A DNA stretch of 32,181 bases. Origin: Sphingobacteriia bacterium. Its GTDB lineage: Bacteria > Bacteroidota > Bacteroidia > Chitinophagales > Chitinophagaceae. A model generated the notes under the pieces. The model had not been told where the DNA came from. It did no database searches and saw only the letters and a program-made list of their open reading frames with translations. The translations under genes were made by a program, and so were the position numbers. The stretch is taken from positions 1-32,181 of the forward strand of contig CANGTR010000020.1 of assembly GCA_947456855.1 (NCBI GenBank). The letters are read 5' to 3'. This document shows positions 1 to 9,060 of this stretch, piece after piece. Every line of letters starts with the position of its first letter. Position 1 is the stretch's first letter.

Positions 1-3000
1 GTATGTAGCGGTCAACCATTTAATTTTTCAGTGGCTGCTTTTCCACCCAATACAACTTTTACTTGGGCATTAGCTCCAACCATAACACCAACACCCGGAG
101 CTATCACAGGCGGCGCATCTCAAACAACTGGTTCCAGTGCTATTAGTCAAACATTAACCAATACTACAAATGCAGTTGCCACTGCCACATATGAGGTAAT
201 AATTCCTACCACAGGAACATGTCAGGGGCCATCCTTTAGAGCAGTAGTTACAGTTAACCCAACACCATCCATTGCCTCACCTGTTCAACCAAGAATTATT
301 TGTAGTGGATCTGCATTCACAAATTCATATACTGGTCAACCTGCAAATACTCGTTATAGTTGGACAGTTCCAACAATTACTCCAGCAAATACTATTACAG
401 GACAAACAGCATTAACCAATCAGACAGCAATAGTTCAAACATTAACCAATACAACCAATGCCCCAGCAATAGCTACTTATACCATTGTTCCAATTGCAGG
501 TGCATGTGATGGAGCTCCTTTTACCTTGGATGTTACTGTAAATCCATCACCTAATTTTCCCATTCAAGCTGCAACTAGTTGCAGTGGTAAAGCATTTAAA
601 ATAGAACCTGCAAATGCCCCCACTGGCACTACTTATACATGGGCCTTTCCTTCACAATCTACAGGCATTAGTGGTGGGTCGGAACAAACTGTTGCACAAA
701 GCAATATCAGCCAAATACTAACTAATAATTCAAATACTATCACAACAGCAAGATATAGCGTTACGGCTTCAGCCAATGGATGTACTGGTACACCATTCAA
801 TGCGGTTGTAACTGTAAACCCTCTTCCAATTGTACTTAGTTATGCCAATAGCAGTTGCAGCGGTGCTTCATTTACATCAACGCCATCCAGTAGCTTAGTT
901 GGTACCACTTATACCTGGGCATTACCAATTAGCACTGTGCCTGGTGCAATTACAGGAGGTGCAATTCAAAGCATTCCACAGACGAATATTACGGATGTTT
1001 TAACCAATACTACGCTGATACCCAACAATTATGTTTATACTGTAACCCCATTTGTGAATGGATGTTCGGGTAACCCTTTTACTTTAACACAAACCGTTAA
1101 GCCTACCCCTATAGTAACGCCTATAAGAATACCAGTATGTAGTAGAGAAAATTTTTCTGTTACTCCTTCTGATGTACCATTTGGTACAAATTATGCTTGG
1201 GGTGATCCAACTATTTCGCCTGCTGGAACTATCACTGGAAGTTCAACAAGTGGTGGAGCTTCCTTGTCGGTATTTAATCAAACATTAGTTAATTCTAGTA
1301 GTTCCAATGGAGTTGCTTTATATACCGTAACGCCAACTACCAATGGATGTCAAGGTTCATCATTCACCATTGAAGTGACCGTAAAAATCACCGCCAATTT
1401 AAGCACCCAAAATACTACCATTTGCAGTGGGCAAATATTTGACGTAAAACCAACAGGTGTTCCTACAGGAACTACCTATACTTGGACAGATCCTCAGAGA
1501 GGCTCTAATGTAATAGGAGGGTCCTCGCAAAATGTAGAACAACCCAATATTGCTCAATTGCTTACTTACAATGGAATCAATGGTGGAATCGGTACAGCCA
1601 CTTATTCTGTTACACCAAATAGCAGCGGTTGTTTAGGACTTCCATTTGATTTAAAAGTAAGTATTAAACCATTGCCCATCGTTCCTGATATTAGTGGTTC
1701 GGTCTGCAGTGGCATCAATTTTACCAAAGATCCACCGAGTAGTTTACCAGGAACGCTTTACACTTGGACAAGCCCTGTTTTTAATCCCTTAGGGTCAATT
1801 ACTGGAGCAATAGAAAAAGTAACACCTGTTCAAAACATCAGTCAAACATTAACCAATACCACCAATGCCCCTGTTGCCGTTTCCTATAAAGTAACGCCAA
1901 TTGCAGATGGCTGCACTGGCAATAGTTTTACTTTCGTTCAAAATGTAAATCCAACACCAACTATTGCAACACAAGCTGCAAAAATTTGTAGTAATACATC
2001 ATTTAATGTAGCACCTACAACTGTTCCTATTGGTGCGGCTACACTTTATACATGGGCAGAACCCGTTATAAATCCCTCTAATTCAATTACTGGATCTAGT
2101 TTGGTGAATACGCCAGTTACCATTATCAGTCAGTCATTAACCAATACTACCAATGCTGTTGCCACTGCAACTTATGATGTAACTCCTGTGTCTGGTACTT
2201 GCATTGGTGCTACATTTAAGGTGTTGGTTACAGTAACGCCAAGGGCGGTAATTCCTGCTCAATCAACTACTGCATGTAGTGGAACTGCATTTAATGTTTT
2301 GCCTACTTCAGCGCCTGCAAATACTTTATACACTTGGGCTGAACCAATGGTGTCTAATGGAATTTTAGGAGCTTCTGTTCAAAATACACCACAAGCATCT
2401 ATTACTCAAATACTAACTAATTCTGATTTATCTAATTTATCAGCCACAGCTAATTATACAGTTACTCCGATTACGGATGGTTGTGCTGGAAATAATTTTT
2501 CAGTTGCAGTGTCCCTGAATTCTAGTAATTCTACCCTAAGTAGTACGTTGGCTCCGGAAGCTATTTGTAGCGGAACATCATTTACTTATACGCCATCAAG
2601 TATCAATACGGGTACTGCTTTTGCTTGGACGAGAACTGCAGTTTCAGGAATTAGTAATGCCGAATTAAATAGTTTTGGAAATATTAATGAGGTTTTAAAC
2701 AACACTACAGATGCGGCTATTACAGTAGCTTATACTTTTACTTTATCCACCAATGGTTGTACCAATTTAAACAAGCAAGTAGTTAATGTACAAGTAAAGC
2801 CGGCGCCTAAATTAAGCAGTTCTTTAACTCCACCAGCAATCTGTTCGGGTGCAACTTTTAGTTATGCTGCAACAAGTAATACCTTTAATGTTGTATTCAA
2901 TTGGTCCAGAACATCCGTAGTAGGAATTACTGAACCAATTACTTCAGGAGTTGGAAATATCAACGAAGCATTGAGTAATCCAACTTATTCTGCTGTTATT

Positions 3001-4200
3001 GTTCCATACAATTTTACGCTGAACGCAAATGGCTGTACAAATGACCAATCTGTATTTGTTACAGTTAACCCCGTATTAACTGTTCCAGATCAAAATGCAA
3101 CTTCATGTAGTAATGCCAGTTTTAATTTTAAAGCACCCAATACGCCAGATAATACTGTATATACTTGGACTACTCCAGTTCAATCTCCTGGAGTGAGTGG
3201 GGGAGCACCTCAAACATTGGTTGCTCAAAATACAGTAACACAATTGTTAATTAATAATGCCAATGCAGTTGGTACTGCATCTTATATAGTTACACCAATC
3301 ATTCCGGCTACATTTACAGCAGGTTGTGTTGGACGTCCATTTAATTTAACGGTATCTGTAAGTCCGATACCTGTACTTACTTCCAACTTAAACCCTGCAG
3401 CAGTATGCAGTGGTAAGGAGTTGAATTATACACCAACCAGTAATATTCCTTCTGCTGGATTTTCTTGGACGCGTAATTCAGTTGTTGGAATTAGTAATGT
3501 AAAGGGGTCGGGTTTTAACGCCATTAAAGAGACTTTATTAGATACTACAACAGGTCCTATTACTGTTACCTACAGATATACTTTAAGTGCATTTGGATGT
3601 TCGGATACCACTTCGATAGTTAGAGTAACTGTTAATGCTTCTCCCATATTAAAAACCCAAGTATATTCCATTTGTAGTGGGTCGTCATTTGTAATCCCAA
3701 ATGATTTAATGCCTTCCAGAACAACCTACACATGGGGAAGCCCTGTGGTGGTTCCTACTGCAAGTATTACAGGTGCAAGAAATATTGTCAATCCATTATC
3801 AGTGGTTAGCGATACCCTAATCAATACAGGTATTTCAACTGCTACTGCAAATTATATAATTCAACCAGTAGGAGCATTGTGCTCAATTGCGCCATTCAAT
3901 GCGGTTGTAACCGTCAAGCCTGCTCCGAATATTTCCGAACAAGAAACCAGTGCATGTAGTGGAGCTGCCTTTTCATTTACACCTGCCAATATTCCAACAG
4001 GAACAACATTTACTTGGAACATTCCTTCAATTGCTCCATTTGGTGTTATAACAGGATTTACTTCTACTACTAGTGGCCTTGCATCCATCAATCAAAAATT
4101 AGTTAATCTAAGTATTGATGCAGCTTCTGCAACCTATACAGTACTGCCTGTTAGTAATGGTTGTATAGGAAATAGCTTTAAATTAAAGGTGAATGTAAAC
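1..4200 (+). repeat. Array of 15 tandem PKD-like coding repeats, period about 281 bp
   Basis: The conserved Cys-Ser codons that open each repeat fall near positions 4, 301, 580, 856, 1138, 1423, 1705, 1987, 2275, 2563, 2843, 3106, 3406, 3673 and 3955. Most copies carry G-T-T-Y-T-W followed by a P-x-x-x-P-x-G-x-I-T-G segment. Three copies (near 2563, 2843 and 3406) belong to a second type: their lead-in is LxPxAxCSG and they read W-x-R-x-x-V-x-G-I instead. The repeats have diverged at DNA level but keep short identical blocks, for example a 20-base match between 793-812 and 3892-3911. Confidence 0.9.
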
Positions 4201-5499
4201 CCAATACCTACAACGCGTATTTCTGGACCAGCAGGTTTGTGTAGAAATGGAAAAGATTCTATATTGGTTAATTTCTCAGGTACAAGTCCTTGGTCCGTTA
4301 GTTATAATGATTCTAAAAATGGATTACCTACTACTATAACAGATATCAAAACATCTCCTTTTACCATCTATGAATCTTCATTGCCAAATGCAGATACGTA
4401 TACTTTTAAATTGTTAAGGGTAAAAGATGCATATTGTTCCAATGATACCAGTACCGTTTCATTAACTCAAGAACTATATCCATTGCCTTATGATTCTGTA
4501 ATTGCGACCAAAGGAACACAGTTATGTGTTGGCGCAACATTGCCAATTGCTATAACTGGCGTAAATCCACTGTATCAATGGTTGAGGAATGATACATTAA
4601 TTAATGGGGCTGTAGGGTCTGTTTATAATGCATTTTTACCGGGACTATACAGTGGTGTAACTGTTAATACATTTGGATGTTATAATAAAACAGTGAATAC
4701 AATAAAAATGGTTCAAGTATTTAATAATCCGGTTATCAATTTTAGTTACGATAGCTCTTGTGTTAATACGCCCATTAAGTTTAAAAATTTAACTGACACA
4801 TCCACAACCGGAGCAATTGAGTGGAAGTGGATTTTTGGTGGCAAAGATTCTGTTTTAGCAAGCAATACTATTTATTCATTTAAAACTACCGGCACACAGA
4901 ATATTAAATTGTACGCTTCATCGGCTTATTGTGGTTATTCTGTATTTAAAGATTCCAATATTTTAATTAGGCGTCCAGAATTACCCATCAATATGCCCAA
5001 TGTATTTACCTATAAAAACACACCAACTGCTTTAATGGCAAGAACATTTACCGGTACTAATTATAAGCATAAATGGGTTCCTTCTTTTGGATTAGATAAC
5101 GCAAATATTATTAACCCAACTTTTAACTTTAATACCAATCAAGTGTATTATGTGAATTTAATTTCTGAGTATGGATGTGTTACAACAGATACGCTCAGAG
5201 TGCATGTTTTTGAAAATGGGTTAATTGATATTTTTGTGCCAAAATCTTTCTCGCCCAACAGAGATGGAACCAATGATCAGTTATTTGTGTATTTAGCAGG
5301 GATTAAAGATTTTAAATATTTTAAAGTCTTCAATAAGTTTGGTCAATTGATGTTTGAAACAAGAAATGCTGATAATCCTTGGGATGGTCGTGTGAATGGA
5401 ACAGATCAACCTTTAGGGGCATATGTTTGGATTGCTGAAGGCATCGATGTAAATGGTAAATCAGTAACACAAAAAGGAACCGTGATGCTATTAAGATAA
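1..5499 (+). CDS. Giant PKD-like repeat surface protein with T9SS type B C-terminal domain (5' end missing)
   Basis: The reading frame is open from the first base, so the start codon and signal peptide lie upstream of the window. What is visible is about 1830 residues. The first two thirds are 15 tandem repeats of about 94 residues. Each opens with a CSG motif, continues to a tyrosine/phenylalanine-threonine-tryptophan strand, then an asparagine/threonine-rich NxxLTNTT segment, and closes with a second cysteine before TVNP. The paired cysteines suggest one disulfide per repeat, fitting an exported protein. After the repeats come two less regular Ig/PKD-like segments (one with a WKWIFGG core) and, over the last 90 or so residues, the gliding-motility-associated C-terminal domain (FVPKSFSPNRDGTNDQL, then FNKFGQLMF and NPWDGRVNG). 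In known T9SS cargo this domain directs secretion across the outer membrane. The porP/sprF gene starts 4 bases downstream, as is usual for type B substrates. Ligand unknown; adhesion is inferred. Confidence 0.93.
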   Translation, partial: VCSGQPFNFSVAAFPPNTTFTWALAPTITPTPGAITGGASQTTGSSAISQTLTNTTNAVATATYEVIIPTTGTCQGPSFRAVVTVNPTPSIASPVQPRIICSGSAFTNSYTGQPANTRYSWTVPTITPANTITGQTALTNQTAIVQTLTNTTNAPAIATYTIVPIAGACDGAPFTLDVTVNPSPNFPIQAATSCSGKAFKIEPANAPTGTTYTWAFPSQSTGISGGSEQTVAQSNISQILTNNSNTITTARYSVTASANGCTGTPFNAVVTVNPLPIVLSYANSSCSGASFTSTPSSSLVGTTYTWALPISTVPGAITGGAIQSIPQTNITDVLTNTTLIPNNYVYTVTPFVNGCSGNPFTLTQTVKPTPIVTPIRIPVCSRENFSVTPSDVPFGTNYAWGDPTISPAGTITGSSTSGGASLSVFNQTLVNSSSSNGVALYTVTPTTNGCQGSSFTIEVTVKITANLSTQNTTICSGQIFDVKPTGVPTGTTYTWTDPQRGSNVIGGSSQNVEQPNIAQLLTYNGINGGIGTATYSVTPNSSGCLGLPFDLKVSIKPLPIVPDISGSVCSGINFTKDPPSSLPGTLYTWTSPVFNPLGSITGAIEKVTPVQNISQTLTNTTNAPVAVSYKVTPIADGCTGNSFTFVQNVNPTPTIATQAAKICSNTSFNVAPTTVPIGAATLYTWAEPVINPSNSITGSSLVNTPVTIISQSLTNTTNAVATATYDVTPVSGTCIGATFKVLVTVTPRAVIPAQSTTACSGTAFNVLPTSAPANTLYTWAEPMVSNGILGASVQNTPQASITQILTNSDLSNLSATANYTVTPITDGCAGNNFSVAVSLNSSNSTLSSTLAPEAICSGTSFTYTPSSINTGTAFAWTRTAVSGISNAELNSFGNINEVLNNTTDAAITVAYTFTLSTNGCTNLNKQVVNVQVKPAPKLSSSLTPPAICSGATFSYAATSNTFNVVFNWSRTSVVGITEPITSGVGNINEALSNPTYSAVIVPYNFTLNANGCTNDQSVFVTVNPVLTVPDQNATSCSNASFNFKAPNTPDNTVYTWTTPVQSPGVSGGAPQTLVAQNTVTQLLINNANAVGTASYIVTPIIPATFTAGCVGRPFNLTVSVSPIPVLTSNLNPAAVCSGKELNYTPTSNIPSAGFSWTRNSVVGISNVKGSGFNAIKETLLDTTTGPITVTYRYTLSAFGCSDTTSIVRVTVNASPILKTQVYSICSGSSFVIPNDLMPSRTTYTWGSPVVVPTASITGARNIVNPLSVVSDTLINTGISTATANYIIQPVGALCSIAPFNAVVTVKPAPNISEQETSACSGAAFSFTPANIPTGTTFTWNIPSIAPFGVITGFTSTTSGLASINQKLVNLSIDAASATYTVLPVSNGCIGNSFKLKVNVNPIPTTRISGPAGLCRNGKDSILVNFSGTSPWSVSYNDSKNGLPTTITDIKTSPFTIYESSLPNADTYTFKLLRVKDAYCSNDTSTVSLTQELYPLPYDSVIATKGTQLCVGATLPIAITGVNPLYQWLRNDTLINGAVGSVYNAFLPGLYSGVTVNTFGCYNKTVNTIKMVQVFNNPVINFSYDSSCVNTPIKFKNLTDTSTTGAIEWKWIFGGKDSVLASNTIYSFKTTGTQNIKLYASSAYCGYSVFKDSNILIRRPELPINMPNVFTYKNTPTALMARTFTGTNYKHKWVPSFGLDNANIINPTFNFNTNQVYYVNLISEYGCVTTDTLRVHVFENGLIDIFVPKSFSPNRDGTNDQLFVYLAGIKDFKYFKVFNKFGQLMFETRNADNPWDGRVNGTDQPLGAYVWIAEGIDVNGKSVTQKGTVMLLR

Positions 5500-5503
5500 A
5501 AGA

Positions 5504-6514
5504 ATGCGAAAACACCTATTTTACATATTGTTTACTTTTATGGTTGTACAAATTTGTACAGTCAAACCAGTTATTGCTCAGGATCCTAATTTTTCTCAAT
5601 TCTTCCATTCTCCATTATCTATTAGCCCGGCATTGGCAGGGAATGGTGATAATAAGTGGAGAGCGATGGCTACTTTCAGAAACCAGTCTTTGGGTTTTGG
5701 TACCAACTATAATACAAGATCAGTATCTGTAGATGGAAAAGTATTTCAGCGTCCAGAATCTCCATCCTATATTGGTCTTGGTGCCCTATTTATGCAAGAT
5801 GATGCATTAGATGGAGCGTACAAGAGCACTTTTGTAACTTTAAATGCTGCTGTTCATGTAGCTCTGGATGTAAATGAAATTCATGGTTTAACAGGTGGTT
5901 TAGGATATGTTTATAATAAAACAAATATCAACTTTAATGAACTTACTACTGGTCAGCAGCTTAGTTCTAGTGGTTTTAATAGAGCACTTCCAACTGGTGA
6001 GCCTGGCTTAACAAATATTCCCGGATATTCATCTGTATGCGCTGGTTTAACTTATACTTTTACTACAGAAGATATGGTGGCTGATTTTGGAGTAGCTGGG
6101 TATCGATTTTTTAAAACCAAGCAATCGGTATATGATAATGGATCTCAGATGAATAATCCTAGGTATGATGCCCATTTTAGTATGGGGAAATTATTGAGTG
6201 ACCGACTTGATATTAATATGAGCGCTCTATACCAATTGCAAAGTGGGGTGAGTGGTTTTATTGGTGGAGGGTATTTTGGTTTTACTCATTCAGATGACCC
6301 TGAATCTCCTAAAGCGTTCAATTTAGGTGCCTACTACAGAGTAGGGGATGCTATTATTCCTTACGTGGGTTATGTTTTCAAAGATTTTCAGTTTGCAGTT
6401 ACCTATGATGTTAGCATGTCTTCTTCAAATCCTGGCTCAGTTAGAGCAAATGTGTTTGAATTATCTTTGATTTATAGAAATTATAAGTCTAGTAGAAATC
6501 CATTGTTGTGGTAA
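5504..6514 (+). CDS. PorP/SprF family T9SS membrane protein
   Basis: The 336-residue product starts with a hydrophobic signal peptide ending near VIAQ, then the family opening DPNFSQFFHSPLSISPALAG. The rest is an alternating glycine/aromatic pattern typical of an outer-membrane beta barrel, ending in LSLIYRNYK and a short polar tail. PorP/SprF proteins bind the C-terminal sorting domain of type B cargo and help keep it at the cell surface. The ATG lies 4 bases after the adhesin stop codon, so the two are almost certainly co-transcribed and this is the dedicated partner of that adhesin. The length is normal for the family. The start is supported by the immediate signal peptide. Confidence 0.93.
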   Translation: MRKHLFYILFTFMVVQICTVKPVIAQDPNFSQFFHSPLSISPALAGNGDNKWRAMATFRNQSLGFGTNYNTRSVSVDGKVFQRPESPSYIGLGALFMQDDALDGAYKSTFVTLNAAVHVALDVNEIHGLTGGLGYVYNKTNINFNELTTGQQLSSSGFNRALPTGEPGLTNIPGYSSVCAGLTYTFTTEDMVADFGVAGYRFFKTKQSVYDNGSQMNNPRYDAHFSMGKLLSDRLDINMSALYQLQSGVSGFIGGGYFGFTHSDDPESPKAFNLGAYYRVGDAIIPYVGYVFKDFQFAVTYDVSMSSSNPGSVRANVFELSLIYRNYKSSRNPLLW

Positions 6515-6525
6515 GTTATTTTATG

Positions 6526-6553
6526 TTTGTATAAAATATTATCACTAAAATTG
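6526..6553 (+). promoter_or_regulatory. Possible Bacteroidota promoter before the phosphohexomutase
   Basis: A TTTG at 6526-6529 is followed after 16 bases by TAAAATTG at 6546-6553, one mismatch from the TAnnTTTG consensus, 25 bases before the start codon. The spacing is a little short. The call rests on motif resemblance only. Confidence 0.3.
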
Positions 6554-6578
6554 TTTTCTAAATAAAATTCAACATTTT

Positions 6579-8306
6579 ATGAGTGCAGCGATACAAGAAA
6601 GAATCAATATTTGGTTGAATGGTAATTATGATGCTCAAACAAAAGCAACAATTACAGATTTACAGCAAAATAATCCTGATGAATTGGCGGATGCGTTTTA
6701 CAGGAATTTAGAATTTGGAACCGGAGGTTTACGCGGATTAATGGGTGTTGGCACCAATAGAGTAAATAAATATACAATAGGAATGGCAACCCAAGGGTTT
6801 GCTAATTATCTTAAAAAAACATATCAAGGCGAAGAAATAAAAATTGCAATTGCGCATGATAGCAGAAACAATAGTCGATTCTTTGCTGAAACAACAGCCA
6901 ATGTTTTTGCTGCCAATGGAATAAAAGTGTACTTGTTTGATGCTTTGCGTCCTACACCTGAATTGAGTTTTGCCATTCGTTATTTAGGTTGTAAAGCGGG
7001 TGTAGTTTGCACTGCTTCGCACAATCCTAAAGAATACAATGGCTATAAAGCATATTGGAACGATGGTGGACAATTAGTGCCGCCTCATGATAAGAATGTA
7101 ATTATCGAAGTAGAAGCAATTGATAACGTAAATGCTGTTAAATGGAATGGTGGTGAAGCCAATATTACTCTATTAGGAAAAGAAATAGATGATGCATATT
7201 TAACGATGGTTAAGGGATTAAGCGTTTATCCTGATGTTATTCAAAAGCAGCATGATTTAAAAATTGTATACACACCTATTCATGGGACTGGAATAACCCT
7301 TGTACCTCAGGTTCTAGAGCGATTTGGTTTTACCAATCTAACCATTGTAGATGAGCAAGCTACGCCTGATGGAAATTTTCCAACAGTTGCATATCCGAAT
7401 CCGGAGGAAAGCGAAACCATGAGTATGGGCTTAAAAAAAGCCCAATCAATTGATGCCGATATTCTATTAGGTACAGATCCTGATGCGGATAGAGTGGGTA
7501 TTGGCGTAAAAAATCACAAAGGAGAGTGGGTGTTGATGAATGGTAATCAAACTGCTGTTTTGGCTTTTGCTTATATGATTGAAGCCAGAAAAGCTAAAGG
7601 TATTGCGCAACCCAATGACATGGTTGTTTCTACCATTGTAACTACAGAAATGATCAATGAAGTTGCCAAGCAAAACAATGTTGGTTGTTACAATGTATTA
7701 ACTGGTTTTAAATGGATAGCCGAAAAAATTAAAGAACTAGAAGGGAAAGAAAATTATGTAATTGGTGGGGAAGAAAGTTTTGGATTAATGATTGGCAATC
7801 AAATTAGAGATAAAGATGCAATCAGTGCAGTTGCTTTGATGTGCGAAATGGCTGCTTTTGAAAAAAGTCAAGGTAAGAGTTTGTTCGACAAAATGATTGA
7901 ACTCTATTTGCAATATGGGTTTTATTATGAAACATTAATCAGCATTACTAAAAAAGGCATGAATGGCCAGAAAGAAATTGCTGATATGATGGAAGGTTAT
8001 CGAAACAATCCGCCAGCTGTTATTAACAATTCAACAGTAATCACTTTATTGGATTATCAATTACAAAAAGGCACCAATTTGCAAACAGGAGCAACTTGGC
8101 CAATAAGTTTGCCTAAGAGCAATGTATTACAATTTATTACCGCTGATGGAAGTAAGATATCTGCCAGGCCTTCTGGAACTGAGCCTAAAATAAAATTTTA
8201 TTTTAGTGTTAAAACAACATTGGCTTCTAAAGAAGAATTTGATGCAAAACAACTGGATCTAGAAAATAGAATCAAGGGCATCATTAAGAGTATGCAATTA
8301 GATTAA
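6579..8306 (+). CDS. Alpha-D-phosphohexomutase (phosphoglucomutase/phosphomannomutase, PgcA-like)
   Basis: This 575-residue enzyme interconverts hexose 1- and 6-phosphates, linking glycolytic sugars to nucleotide-sugar synthesis. All four family motifs are intact: the phosphoserine loop TASHNPKEYNGYK with Ser147, the metal site GTDPDADR (Asp300, Asp302, Asp304), the sugar-binding loop GGEES (396-400) and the phosphate-binding loop RPSGTEP (530-536). Length and the GTGGLRG start region match the long PgcA-type phosphoglucomutases of Firmicutes and Bacteroidota rather than the shorter GlmM. A separate GlmM-like gene lies at 24866-26251, so this copy probably handles glucose or mannose phosphates. 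Exact substrate preference cannot be read from the sequence. Confidence 0.93.
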   Translation: MSAAIQERINIWLNGNYDAQTKATITDLQQNNPDELADAFYRNLEFGTGGLRGLMGVGTNRVNKYTIGMATQGFANYLKKTYQGEEIKIAIAHDSRNNSRFFAETTANVFAANGIKVYLFDALRPTPELSFAIRYLGCKAGVVCTASHNPKEYNGYKAYWNDGGQLVPPHDKNVIIEVEAIDNVNAVKWNGGEANITLLGKEIDDAYLTMVKGLSVYPDVIQKQHDLKIVYTPIHGTGITLVPQVLERFGFTNLTIVDEQATPDGNFPTVAYPNPEESETMSMGLKKAQSIDADILLGTDPDADRVGIGVKNHKGEWVLMNGNQTAVLAFAYMIEARKAKGIAQPNDMVVSTIVTTEMINEVAKQNNVGCYNVLTGFKWIAEKIKELEGKENYVIGGEESFGLMIGNQIRDKDAISAVALMCEMAAFEKSQGKSLFDKMIELYLQYGFYYETLISITKKGMNGQKEIADMMEGYRNNPPAVINNSTVITLLDYQLQKGTNLQTGATWPISLPKSNVLQFITADGSKISARPSGTEPKIKFYFSVKTTLASKEEFDAKQLDLENRIKGIIKSMQLD

Positions 8307-8319
8307 CTATATTCGCGCC

Positions 8320-8991
8320 ATGTCGCCAAATAGAGAATATAAAGATAGTTTTCATCACAAAGGCATGCGCCGTAAGTTGATTGAAGTATTAAGGGAGAAA
8401 GGCATTACTGACGAAGTGGTATTGGATGCAATGAATAAAATACCTCGTCATTTTTTTTTGGATTCAGCATTTGATAAAATTGCTTACGAGAACCAGGCTT
8501 TTCCCATTGCTGCTGATCAAACCATTTCGCATCCATATACGGTTGCTTACCAAACACAATTATTGCAAGTAAAGAAAGGAGAGAAAGTGCTTGAGATTGG
8601 AACTGGAAGTATTTATCAAACTACTATTCTTGCAGAAATAGGGGCTCAGTTGGTATTTACCATCGAGCGACAGAAAAAATTGTACGATGAGCAAAAGCTG
8701 TTTTATTATTTCAGGAATCAGTATCCCAATATTAAATTCTTTTATGGTGATGGATTTCAAGGGCTTCCAACATATGGTCCTTTTGATAAAATTATCATTA
8801 CAGCCGCAGCTCCATTCATTCCTCCTAAATTGATCGAACAATTAAAAATAGGGGGTATGATGGTAATTCCAGTAGATGAGGGCGAATCTCAACGAATGCT
8901 TAGAATCACTAAATTGGAAGATGGATCTATTAAAGAAGAATCTTTTGAGGAGTTTTCTTTTGTTCCTATGCTCACTGGTAAAAATCAATAA
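8320..8991 (+). CDS. pcm: Protein-L-isoaspartate O-methyltransferase
   Basis: The product has 223 residues. It methylates isoaspartyl residues in damaged proteins using S-adenosylmethionine, starting their repair. The PCMT family signature is clear: MNKIPRHFFLDSAFDKIAYE, then the AdoMet-binding strand VLEIGTGS (90-97), the acidic IER ending the second strand, and the FDKIIITAAAP segment. One departure is visible: the third glycine of the usual GTGSGYQ loop is isoleucine (Ile98). The gene follows the phosphohexomutase by 13 bases on the same strand and is probably co-transcribed with it. It converges on the receptor gene at 9061. Confidence 0.9.
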   Translation: MSPNREYKDSFHHKGMRRKLIEVLREKGITDEVVLDAMNKIPRHFFLDSAFDKIAYENQAFPIAADQTISHPYTVAYQTQLLQVKKGEKVLEIGTGSIYQTTILAEIGAQLVFTIERQKKLYDEQKLFYYFRNQYPNIKFFYGDGFQGLPTYGPFDKIIITAAAPFIPPKLIEQLKIGGMMVIPVDEGESQRMLRITKLEDGSIKEESFEEFSFVPMLTGKNQ

Positions 8992-8995
8992 AAAA

Positions 8996-9023
8996 AACGG
9001 AGTAGTTTTTTCACTACCCCGTT
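8996..9023 (-). terminator. Rho-independent terminator of the TonB-receptor-like gene
   Basis: An 11-bp stem (AACGGGGTAGT pairing with ACTACTCCGTT on the minus strand, one G-U pair) encloses a 6-base loop and is followed by eight Ts. On the plus strand the same stem has an A-C mismatch and no T tract. It therefore serves the minus-strand gene that ends at 9061, and its T run overlaps the pcm stop codon region. Confidence 0.82.
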
Positions 9024-9060
9024 CAACTATCTAGCCCAATAATTTAATAACCAATAACTG

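Noticed and set aside
1..4200. Regularly spaced repeats resembling a CRISPR-like array
   Set aside because: The period is about 281 bp, the units are diverged at DNA level and all lie in one open protein frame; they are coding repeats.
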